The notes under the pieces: model-generated
Told to the model about the DNA's origin: nothing
Seen by the model: only the letters and a program-made list of their open reading frames with translations
Databases searched by the model: none
In this document: positions 7,104-13,848 of the stretch, in pieces
Layout of the letters: each line of letters begins with the position of its first letter
How positions within the stretch are numbered: position 1 is the stretch's first letter
Program-made: the position numbers and the translations under genes
Source: CF-118 sp035689345
GTDB taxonomy: Bacteria; Chloroflexota; Dormibacteria; Dormibacterales; Dormibacteraceae
Reading direction: 5' to 3'
Assembly: GCA_035689345.1 (NCBI GenBank)
Contig: DASSLR010000071.1
Location: 1 to 38,649, forward strand
Length of the DNA: 38,649 nt

Positions 7104-7996
7104 GTCTTCACCTTCACAAACTCGTCCAGCTCGATTCCGAAAAGTCGCTTCAGGTCTCCAGGCGTGGGCAGCGAGGGCCGCGCGCCCATCTTCGTGACCG
7201 CCGCCGCACCGGCGGCGTTGCCGAGGCGAATCGCGTCGACCACGCTCGCCCCTCGCGCGAGCGCAAATGCGGCGGCACCCACCACCGCGTCGCCGGCGGC
7301 TGTGGCGTCGACGGCTTCCACGCGGTGAGCTTCGATGCGCGTCTCGCGATCGCCGTCGTAGACCACCGCGCCCGCCGCGCCTAGCGTGACCACCAGCGCG
7401 CCGACCGCGCCGCGCAGCGCCTCACCGCCGAGGTCGGCGGCCTCGCCCTCGTTGACGATCAGCACGTCGACGCGCGGCATCGGCCGCCCGGCGAGCAGGC
7501 CGCTCGGAGCCGCGTTGAGAACCACTCGAGCGCCGGCGGAGTGGGCGACCTCGATTGCGCCCAACACCGCGTCGAGGGGAATCTCGAGCTGCATGACCAG
7601 CACGTCCCCAGGGCTCAGGCGCAGACGCTCGAGTTCCTCGCGACCCACCCGGGAGCTGGCCCCAGGAGCCACGGTGATCTCGTTTTCGCCCGAGGCGTCG
7701 ACCACGATCAATGCCGCGCCGCTCGGCTCGGCCTCGTCGACCACCACGCCCGACGTGTCGACGCCGTCCTCCTGCAGGCCGGCGATCAGCGCCGGCCCGA
7801 ACGAGTCGGCGCCCACCCGCCCGATCATCCGCACCGAAGCCCCCAGGCGCGCGGCGGCAACGGCCTGGTTGCCGCCCTTTCCACCAGCGATCGTCAGAAG
7901 CCGCTCGCCCAGCACGGTGTCGCCAGGCCGCGGCAGTTCGCGCACCCGCACCACCAGGTCCATGTTGATGCTGCCCAGGACGACGACCGACCCCAC
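7100..7996 (-). CDS. rbsK: Ribokinase-like PfkB-family sugar kinase
   Basis: 298 aa, normal for ribokinase. It uses ATP to phosphorylate a sugar, here most likely ribose set free by the nucleoside hydrolase that follows with a 4-nt overlap. The N-terminal sugar-binding NMD (Asp12), PfkB signature 1 (GGKGGNQAVAAARLG, residues 38-52) and the catalytic-base Asp236 are present. PfkB signature 2 is unusual: DATAAGD at 230-236 instead of DTTGAGD, with Ala replacing the first Gly of the anion hole. The start is GTG at 7996; a TTGTCA/CAGAAT promoter lies 7 nt upstream, which supports both the start and a leaderless message. Confidence 0.9.
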   Translation of the reverse strand: MGSVVVLGSINMDLVVRVRELPRPGDTVLGERLLTIAGGKGGNQAVAAARLGASVRMIGRVGADSFGPALIAGLQEDGVDTSGVVVDEAEPSGAALIVVDASGENEITVAPGASSRVGREELERLRLSPGDVLVMQLEIPLDAVLGAIEVAHSAGARVVLNAAPSGLLAGRPMPRVDVLIVNEGEAADLGGEALRGAVGALVVTLGAAGAVVYDGDRETRIEAHRVEAVDATAAGDAVVGAAAFALARGASVVDAIRLGNAAGAAAVTKMGARPSLPTPGDLKRLFGIELDEFVKVKT

Positions 7997-8003
7997 GCCG
8001 CGG

Positions 8004-8031
8004 ATTCTGCACCAGCCCGCCGAGTTGACAA
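8004..8031 (-). promoter_or_regulatory. Promoter of ribokinase-nucleoside hydrolase operon
   Basis: On the minus strand TTGTCA (8031-8026), a 16-nt spacer and CAGAAT (8009-8004) stand 7 nt before the GTG start at 7996. This matches a housekeeping sigma promoter with a transcript starting at or next to the start codon. Confidence 0.55.
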
Positions 8032-8063
8032 GGTGCGAGCTGCAGTCTAGGAACCCGAACGCA

Positions 8064-8297
8064 CTAGTTCGACGCGTCCGGAACGCAGGCCCACGTGCGC
8101 GCGGTGTACCAGACCGTCACGTGCGTTCCGGCTGGGCACGCGCTGACAGCGGCCTGACGCGCGGGCGCGGCGGCGCTCGATGGTCTGACGAGGTACCCGC
8201 TCAGCGCTCCCATGATGAAGACGGCGATCAGCGCCACCAGCACCGGCAGCGCGCCGATGGCATACGGGGGTCTGGGCAACGCAAGGCTCGTGGTCAT
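8064..8297 (-). CDS. Small single-pass membrane protein, probable ECF regulon member
   Basis: 77 aa from an ATG at 8297 (MTTSLALPRPPYAIG). A strong Shine-Dalgarno (GGAGG, complement of 8306-8310) fixes this start; the longer open frame to 8414 would run across both divergent promoters. One hydrophobic segment (about residues 12-34) is followed by an extracytoplasmic tail with two cysteines (VSACPAG, TWACVP) that could form a disulfide. No family is recognised. It diverges from the ECF sigma gene, and its promoter has the same signature as the sigma gene's own promoter, so it is probably a target of that sigma factor. Confidence 0.75.
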   Translation of the reverse strand: MTTSLALPRPPYAIGALPVLVALIAVFIMGALSGYLVRPSSAAAPARQAAVSACPAGTHVTVWYTARTWACVPDASN

Positions 8298-8326
8298 CGT
8301 CGAAACCTCCAGAAGATTTGCTCCAT

Positions 8327-8354
8327 GTACGGGCACTGAGTTGGACGCGGTTCC
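8327..8354 (-). promoter_or_regulatory. ECF-type promoter of the small membrane protein gene
   Basis: Minus-strand GGAACCG (8354-8348), 16-nt spacer, CGTAC (8331-8327). GGAAC with a CGTa/CGTc -10 at this distance is the classic ECF sigma pattern. The spacing is identical to that of the divergent sigma-gene promoter. Confidence 0.65.
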
Positions 8355-8377
8355 ATCGGAAAAAAGTCTCAGCCGGC

Positions 8378-8405
8378 GGAACTTTTTCTCGGCATGAGCG
8401 CGTAG
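8378..8405 (+). promoter_or_regulatory. ECF-type autoregulatory promoter of the sigma factor gene
   Basis: GGAACTT (8378-8384), 16-nt spacer, CGTAG (8401-8405), 14 nt before the sigma factor ATG at 8420. It is a near-consensus ECF promoter, implying that the sigma factor transcribes its own gene. No Shine-Dalgarno lies between it and the ATG. Confidence 0.7.
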
Positions 8406-8419
8406 AAACAGCACGTCAC

Positions 8420-8968
8420 ATGAGCGCCGACCACGATGCGGAGTTGGTCAAGCGGGCCAAAAACGGTGACCGCTTCGCGTTCGATGCGCTCGTCGGTCCG
8501 CTCGTCGACCACGCATTTCGCCTCGCCTTCGGCATGCTGCACGACCGGGAAGCCGCTGAGGACGCGGTGCAGGAAGCCTCGGTTCGCGCCTGGCGGAAGC
8601 TGGGCAACCTTCGTCCGGGTACCCCGATGCGGCCCTGGTATCTCGCGATCGTCGCCAACCAGTGCCGGACCATCGTGCGAGGCAAGTGGTGGTCGGTGCT
8701 GCGCCTCGAGCCGTTTGTCGGTCCCGCGGACCGCTCATTCGAAGACGGGATCGTTCGCGGTCACGACGTGCGCGCGGCCCTGCGCAGGCTGCCGGCGGAC
8801 CAGCGTGAGGTTCTCGTCCTGCACTACTACCTCGACCTCCCTCTGCACGAGGTCGCCGCTATCGCTGGCGTGCCGGTCGGCACCGTCAAGTCACGAATGA
8901 ATCGAGGGATCGCGTCGATGCGGCCGTTTTTTCGGCTCGAGGGGGCACTGACTTCGTGGAAGAGCTGA
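8420..8968 (+). CDS. RNA polymerase ECF-type sigma factor
   Basis: 182 aa from the ATG at 8420 (MSADHDAELVKRAKNG). An open frame upstream to 8318 would run through the promoter and is not used. Region 2 is about residues 8-75 (FDALVGPLVDHAFRLAFGMLHDREAAEDAVQEASVRAWRKL in parts), and region 4 about 108-165 (LPADQREVLVLHYYLDLPLHEVAAIAGVPVGTVKSRMNRG), with the usual helix-turn-helix. Regions 1.1 and 3 are absent, as in ECF factors. It directs RNA polymerase to GGAAC/CGT-type promoters, two of which lie just upstream in divergent orientation. The next gene overlaps by 13 nt and looks like its membrane partner. Confidence 0.95.
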   Translation: MSADHDAELVKRAKNGDRFAFDALVGPLVDHAFRLAFGMLHDREAAEDAVQEASVRAWRKLGNLRPGTPMRPWYLAIVANQCRTIVRGKWWSVLRLEPFVGPADRSFEDGIVRGHDVRAALRRLPADQREVLVLHYYLDLPLHEVAAIAGVPVGTVKSRMNRGIASMRPFFRLEGALTSWKS

Positions 8969-10188
8969 TTCGAGACCGGATCCACGAGGCGCTCGAAGTC
9001 GAGCGGACTCCTTCATCGCTGCGCGCCCGCGTCATGGACTCGCTACCGGTCGACGCCGAGCGCGCCTGGCCGCGCCCTGCGCTGAGGCTGACCGGTCAGT
9101 CGGTGGCAGGCCTGGTGGCGATCCTCCTCGCCGTCGCCATCATTGCCGGCCTCCTGTACACCCGCGGCCTGATGCCGTTCATCCCCGCACACCGCCAGGT
9201 TCCTCTCGGGGCCGGCCTCATCTCGCCCGATGGCGTGGCGATCGGCCCGGACGGCAGCGTCTACCTCTCGGATTTCCTTGGCGACCGTGTGTTCAGGGTT
9301 CGGCCAGACGGCAGAGTCGTCGTCTACGCAGGAGGCGGGAGCGCCGGCGACGGTCAGGCGCTAAAGGCTTCTCTGTTCCACCCCGCCGGTCTTGCCCTGG
9401 ACCACGAGGGCAATCTCTATGTGGCTGACACGCCGGGGGGAGCTCTCAGAAAAGTCGACGCCAGAGGAAACATCTCGACCGTCGGAGACCCGTCCGGCCA
9501 GCCCTACGGGTTCGGGTCGCCGCAAGGACTCGCGGTCGACAGTCACGATGCGCTTTGGTTCAGCGAGGGCTACGGGACAGTCGGCGGCATCGACATCGGA
9601 ACTCGCGGCGCACGCGTGGACGGGTCGTCGCTGCCGCCGCCCGGCTGGGTGCCCGGTTACATCGCATTCGACGCGGCGGACAACCTGTTCATCTCCGACC
9701 GCGCGCCAGCCATTGCGACCAGCACCATCTACATCAACCCACCGGGTGGCGGCTGCCGGATCGTGCGCCTGAGCCCGGACAGGAGACTGTCCGTGGTCGC
9801 CGGCACCGGTGTTTGCGGCTTCTCGGGCGATGGCGGCCCGGCCAGTCGCGCCCAGATCAACGACCCAGGCGGCATCGCCTTTGACGCCGCCGGCAACCTG
9901 TACTTCGCCGACTCCAACAACCATCGGATCCGGCGCATCGATGCGCACGGCGTCATCACCACGGTCGCCGGCACAGGGGTGCGGGGCTACGTCGACGGGG
10001 ACGCCGGTCAGGCGCAACTGCAGTTCCCGTTCGGCGTGGCGATGTCGCGGTCCGGCCGGCTCTATTTCGCGGACATGACCTGCCAGTGCTGGGACCCCGC
10101 CGCACCCGGCCGCCTGCGCGTGCTCAACCTGGCGAACGGAAAGATCAGCACGGTGATGGACGGCCAGACGCCCATCCAGGCTACTTGA
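8956..10188 (+). CDS. Membrane-anchored NHL-repeat beta-propeller, candidate anti-sigma/sensor
   Basis: 410 aa from a GTG at 8956, overlapping the sigma factor gene by 13 nt. Layout: a short cytoplasmic N-terminus (1-45, predicted helix ELIRDRIHEALEVER), one membrane helix (about 46-69), then an outside beta-propeller of NHL repeats (ISPDGVAIGPDGSVYLSD, HPAGLALDHEGNLYVAD, SPQGLAVDSHDALWFSE, DPGGIAFDAAGNLYFAD, FPFGVAMSRSGRLYFAD), with Ser/Gly-rich linkers. NHL propellers bind proteins, sugars or RNA. Position and topology match ECF anti-sigma factors (cytoplasmic sigma-binding part, one helix, outside sensor), but the N-terminus has no clear zinc HxxxCxxC motif. Its role as sensor is inferred. 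Confidence 0.8.
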   Translation: MEELIRDRIHEALEVERTPSSLRARVMDSLPVDAERAWPRPALRLTGQSVAGLVAILLAVAIIAGLLYTRGLMPFIPAHRQVPLGAGLISPDGVAIGPDGSVYLSDFLGDRVFRVRPDGRVVVYAGGGSAGDGQALKASLFHPAGLALDHEGNLYVADTPGGALRKVDARGNISTVGDPSGQPYGFGSPQGLAVDSHDALWFSEGYGTVGGIDIGTRGARVDGSSLPPPGWVPGYIAFDAADNLFISDRAPAIATSTIYINPPGGGCRIVRLSPDRRLSVVAGTGVCGFSGDGGPASRAQINDPGGIAFDAAGNLYFADSNNHRIRRIDAHGVITTVAGTGVRGYVDGDAGQAQLQFPFGVAMSRSGRLYFADMTCQCWDPAAPGRLRVLNLANGKISTVMDGQTPIQAT

Positions 10189-10603
10189 GGCCGACCACCG
10201 CGATCCCGGCCATCACAAGCGGCACGAGCATCACGAACGCCGGGATCATGATGCCGACCCACCGCGACGAGAACGAGTCGATGCGCATGTCCGCAGGCTG
10301 CTCGGGGTCGTAAAGGACGGTCACGGTCTGACCGACTCGGTACACGCCCCGGCTCGCGCCGGTTCTCGACTCGGCGCTGATCAGCGAGCCCGAGTCGGTG
10401 ACGAAGCCGATGATCGGAAAGATCAACGTCGAGCTCCGGCCGAGCGACCGCGCGCGAAGGCTTTTGACCACGCCTTTCGTGCGGCGCGCCTTGCGCATGA
10501 AGCGACGCTGGTTGCGCACCGCGAAGGCCAGCCATACGAGGGCGAGCGCGGCTACGGGCAAGCAGATGACGAGCACGGCAGGCCCGGATATCGGGAAAGT
10601 CAC
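10181..10603 (-). CDS. DUF3592-like two-helix membrane protein
   Basis: 140 aa from a GTG at 10603. One membrane helix sits near the N-terminus (about 8-28) and one near the C-terminus (about 114-137). Between them is a soluble beta-rich domain with GVVKSLRAR, a FVTDSGSLISAES strand and GQTVTVLYDPEQPADMRID, the pattern of DUF3592 proteins, whose function is unknown. It converges on the NHL-protein gene, overlapping its last 8 nt tail to tail. Confidence 0.75.
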   Translation of the reverse strand: MTFPISGPAVLVICLPVAALALVWLAFAVRNQRRFMRKARRTKGVVKSLRARSLGRSSTLIFPIIGFVTDSGSLISAESRTGASRGVYRVGQTVTVLYDPEQPADMRIDSFSSRWVGIMIPAFVMLVPLVMAGIAVVGLK

Positions 10604-10650
10604 GACAAGCCGACCTCACCCTAGCCGCTCGTCGCGAACCAGGAAAGGGG

Positions 10651-11052
10651 CTAGTTCTCGCTCGAGTCCAGGAGAACCTCGATGAGCGGGCTCTGCTCGA
10701 CCATGCGGTCGACGTCGTTGCGGCGCCATGCCCGGGCCACGTGCGGCAGGATCTCACGCCGCTCCTCCACATCATCGATGACGCGGGCGGTGGCCGGCAG
10801 GTCGGCCTTCACGCTGCCCTTGAGATGGAATGTGAAGTGTGGGTTTGCGTCCAGGTTGGAAAGCCAGTTGCGGCGCCTGGGCGACGGCATACCGCTGATG
10901 TAGATGCGGCCGTCGATGTTGTGAAAGGCGATCTCGATGCGTCGCTTCTTGCCGCTGTGCCGGCCGGTCGTCGTGATGTCGACGAGATGGCCGCGGCCGA
11001 GGGCTTCGCTGATCGCGTCCCTGGTTTCCATCGCAAACGGAAAGCTCCGCAT
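10651..11052 (-). CDS. Deazaflavin (F420)-dependent nitroreductase-family protein
   Basis: 133 aa; a second in-frame ATG at 11031 (METRDAISEAL) is an equally good start. The split-barrel fold of the DDN/PNPOx-like family is visible as LVDITTTGRHSGKKRRIEIAFHN followed by GRIYISG and RNWLSNLDANPHFTFHLKG. Members bind reduced F420 or another flavin and reduce quinones or nitro compounds. Finding it suggests that the host makes F420, though some members use other cofactors or none. It is followed downstream on the same strand by the DUF3592 gene after 47 nt. Confidence 0.8.
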   Translation of the reverse strand: MRSFPFAMETRDAISEALGRGHLVDITTTGRHSGKKRRIEIAFHNIDGRIYISGMPSPRRRNWLSNLDANPHFTFHLKGSVKADLPATARVIDDVEERREILPHVARAWRRNDVDRMVEQSPLIEVLLDSSEN

Positions 11053-11073
11053 GCGGCTGAAAATTCCCTTCCG

Positions 11074-11538
11074 TCAGGCCGCCGGGGTCGTCCGCCGCCG
11101 GGCGCGCCGCCGGCGCGCGGGCTTCACGGTCGCGGCCGCGGGGGCTTCGGTCGCCACGTCCGCCACGACGTCCTCGACCACCACCTCGACCCCGCCGAAG
11201 AGGCTGCCGTAGCTGGCGCTCACGAGCGCTCCGGTGAGGGCGCCGATCAGCGCACCGATCAGCCCCAGCCCGATCGCCGCGATGGGGATGACGAAGAACC
11301 AGTCGTCCTGCACGGTCTGCAGGTCGCCGACGCGATCGCCGAACGGCAGCAGCTGCTCCTGGATGCCCGTGGTGAAGCTCAGCTCGCGCATCCATTCGAG
11401 CGCCGCTCCCGCGGCGAAGGAGGCGATGGCCCCGAACGCGCCGCCGATGAACAGCGCCGGCACGAAACCCGACCACGCGCCGGCTGTCATGGCCGGCACC
11501 AGGCCCATCGACCGGATGCGCATCCGCCGAGCGCTCAT
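11074..11538 (-). CDS. Hypothetical membrane protein coupled to GH2 gene
   Basis: 154 aa from an ATG at 11538 whose A is shared with the stop of the upstream glycosidase gene (TGATG), which implies translational coupling. A long open frame upstream in this phase is a shadow of the glycosidase. Two or three hydrophobic segments are seen (about 15-48 FVPALFIGGAFGAIASFAAGAALEW in parts; 80-112, very glycine/alanine-rich with GALIGALTG), and the end is strongly basic (RRRRARRRTT). No family is recognised. The Gly-rich helices resemble glycine-zipper segments. Confidence 0.7.
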   Translation of the reverse strand: MSARRMRIRSMGLVPAMTAGAWSGFVPALFIGGAFGAIASFAAGAALEWMRELSFTTGIQEQLLPFGDRVGDLQTVQDDWFFVIPIAAIGLGLIGALIGALTGALVSASYGSLFGGVEVVVEDVVADVATEAPAAATVKPARRRRARRRTTPAA

Positions 11539-13730
11539 CAGGTGGCCCTCAGCGGCGGTCTTCGCGTCACGCGCAGCCGCCGCAGTCCGAGCAGCACGAC
11601 AACGATCAGGCCCACGAGCAGGCACGGAAACAGAACCACGTACGCGAGGTGCAGGGCGACGTGGCTTGGCTCGGGCACCGGTACCGGCACCGCCTGGCCG
11701 CCCGACACCACCCTGGGCACAGACGCCGGCGGGGAGGTGATGCGCCCGAACGAGGTCTTGGCCTCGACGCCAACGGCGCGCATCCCGCCATCCGGACGGA
11801 AGAGGCCGAAACGCTCGACTGTGATTCCGGGGACGTCGGTCCAGTAGTCCTGGAGCGACCACCAGACGGCGGATCCGACAAAGCCCGCGGGGAAGATGTC
11901 CAGGTTGGAGGCGAAGGCCGGCCAGGTCTTGCGAAACACCTGTCGCTGCTCGTCCTCGCTGCCGTTGAAGGGCAGCCAGTCACCGAACTCGAGCGCCATC
12001 ACCGGCTTCTTCGGGTACGTCTTGTGGGCGAGGGCCAGCGCGTTCGAGGTGCCCGGCTCCGGCGACGGCCCGCCGTAGAAGATCCCGTAATAGAAGGTGT
12101 AGCCGGCCACGTCGAGCGGGGAGCTCGTCGGGTCGGTCGGGTCCGAGCCGTACATCGCCTGGCCCGTGAGCCGCGTGCCGTCGATGCGCCGGTCCAGGTC
12201 GCGGAGCGTCGCCATCGCGCTGGTGCGCTCGTCCACGCCGGTCGACTCGTTGGCGAAACCGTGAAACATCACCGAAGGCCGGTTGAAGTCACGCAGCGCC
12301 ATCTCCGCCACCATCTGCTGAGGCAGTCCACGCTGCATCACGAGCGAGAAGGTCTCGGGCGTGAAGTGGTTCATCGGGATCTCCTCCCAGACCGCGATCC
12401 CCAGCCGGTCCGCGAGCATCAGCAGCAGCGGGTTCGCCGGCACGTGGTTGGTACGCAGGAGGTCCACGTTCACTGCCTGCGCCTGCCGGACGATCTGCAG
12501 CTGGTCGGACGCCGAGAGCGGCGTCCCACCCTTGGGCGCGCCGGCGACCGGCGGGTTGACGATCTCGTTGTGCACCGCGGCGCCCGTGAAGGCGATGGGC
12601 GATCCGTTGAGCAGGAGCCGCGGTGCGGTGGGGTCGACCTGGATGCGACGCAGCCCGAACGTGTCGTAGAAGCTGTCGACCACGATTCCGTCGACCGTGA
12701 CGTACACGCCCAGCACGTAGAGCGCGGGACGCGAGAGACTCCAGATGTCGGCGTGCGAGAAGACGAAGCTGCCGTCGCGCACCAACGTGGTGTGCGCCCG
12801 GGCGGTGACGTCGCCGATGCTCGTCGCCGCTATGGTTGGCGCGTCGGCGGGCACCAGGCTCAACGGGTTCGGGTCGAGCAGGTTGGCGTCGGTGACCTCC
12901 GCCGGCAGCACCTCCACGTTGACCGCGACCCCGCTCGTGTCCACGTCGCCGGAGTTCTCGACGACGACGGTGAAGTCCGCGGCGTCGAGGTGGGGGACGA
13001 CGTCGGCGCGGACCACGTGCAGCGCGTTGCTCGCCTCCAGCCACACCGGCGCCGTGATGCCTTCGTACTCCCAGAAGTCGGAGTAGTACCAGGGCAGGAT
13101 GTCGAGCCTTGTCCCTTTCGGCGGGTCGAAGACGCGCACGGCGAGCACGTTGTCCTGCCCGGCGACCAATGCTTTGCCCGGATCGAACGCGAACGGCGTC
13201 ACGCCGCCTTCGTGGTAGCCAAGGTAGGTGCCGTTGAGCCACACGTCCGCGATGTAGTTGACGCTGCCGAACTTGAGCGTCACCGCGTCGCCCGCCCAGC
13301 CGTCCGGCGGCGTGAAGTGCACGCGATACCAGCCGTCGATCGGACGCCCGCCCGGCGGCAGGTCCACCGTGCCGGGCACGTCGATGGGCTTCCACAGGCT
13401 GTCATCGAATCCCGGCAGCTGGCGGCCCGCGGCCTCTTTTTCGATCGCCTTGAGCGAATCGTTCCGCGGAGCAAACGTGAGGTCGGTGTCGAGGTTCGCG
13501 CGCTGGAACCGCCACCCCTGGTCGAGGTCGAGTCGTGGTCGTGGCTGGAAGCCGAAGTCCGGGACCGGATGCCCGGACTGCATCGCCACCCGACCGCCGT
13601 CCACCAGCTGAAATCCCAGCGTGGGCGGAAGCCCGGCGGGAGTGACGTTGTTGGCGCCGCAGGAGCTCAGCGCGGCCAGCGACAGAGTCGCGGCCACGAC
13701 CGCGAGCCCACATCGGGTGACAAGGCTCAT
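11538..13730 (-). CDS. Glycoside hydrolase family 2 lipoprotein with C-terminal membrane helix
   Basis: 730 aa from the ATG at 13730, which has GGAGAG 7 nt upstream; another ATG at 13745 lacks a site. The signal peptide ends in a lipobox LSSC, so the N-terminus should be lipid-anchored. The sugar-binding jelly roll (GWYRVHFTPPDGW...YIADVWLNGTYLG), the Ig-like domain and the TIM barrel (NVDLLRTNHVPANPLLLMLADRLGIAVWEEIP in parts) follow. The acid/base is Asn494-Glu495 (GFANES) and the probable nucleophile Glu581 (MALEFGD). A hydrophobic helix near the end (VVLFPCLLVGLIVVVLLGL) would give a second anchor. GH2 enzymes act on beta-galactosides, -glucuronides or -mannosides; the specificity is unknown. 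It diverges from a cellulose-synthase-like gene. Confidence 0.88.
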   Translation of the reverse strand: MSLVTRCGLAVVAATLSLAALSSCGANNVTPAGLPPTLGFQLVDGGRVAMQSGHPVPDFGFQPRPRLDLDQGWRFQRANLDTDLTFAPRNDSLKAIEKEAAGRQLPGFDDSLWKPIDVPGTVDLPPGGRPIDGWYRVHFTPPDGWAGDAVTLKFGSVNYIADVWLNGTYLGYHEGGVTPFAFDPGKALVAGQDNVLAVRVFDPPKGTRLDILPWYYSDFWEYEGITAPVWLEASNALHVVRADVVPHLDAADFTVVVENSGDVDTSGVAVNVEVLPAEVTDANLLDPNPLSLVPADAPTIAATSIGDVTARAHTTLVRDGSFVFSHADIWSLSRPALYVLGVYVTVDGIVVDSFYDTFGLRRIQVDPTAPRLLLNGSPIAFTGAAVHNEIVNPPVAGAPKGGTPLSASDQLQIVRQAQAVNVDLLRTNHVPANPLLLMLADRLGIAVWEEIPMNHFTPETFSLVMQRGLPQQMVAEMALRDFNRPSVMFHGFANESTGVDERTSAMATLRDLDRRIDGTRLTGQAMYGSDPTDPTSSPLDVAGYTFYYGIFYGGPSPEPGTSNALALAHKTYPKKPVMALEFGDWLPFNGSEDEQRQVFRKTWPAFASNLDIFPAGFVGSAVWWSLQDYWTDVPGITVERFGLFRPDGGMRAVGVEAKTSFGRITSPPASVPRVVSGGQAVPVPVPEPSHVALHLAYVVLFPCLLVGLIVVVLLGLRRLRVTRRPPLRAT

Positions 13731-13848
13731 CGGCCTACTCTCCATTTGACCACGGGGACATAACGTCCTGTGCGCGTTTTCTCAGCACAGGCCACCGGCC
13801 AGATCAATCGCGCGTGCGCGCTGACACCCGCGATTCAAGGAGGACCCT

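Noticed and set aside
8025..8053. TTGACA with 17-nt spacer and TAGGAA on the plus strand
   Set aside because: It points at the end of the convergent small membrane gene and leads into no gene; the minus-strand reading of the same place fits the ribokinase promoter.
8292..8326. Short upstream reading frame MEQIFWRFRR ending on the small membrane gene's ATG
   Set aside because: Its ATG directly follows the -10 of the ECF promoter, so it would lie upstream of the expected transcript start.
11649..13763. 704-codon open frame on the plus strand
   Set aside because: It is antisense to the GH2 gene, whose motifs are clear. The frame is rich in Arg/His/Val without any domain; high GC gives long antisense frames.
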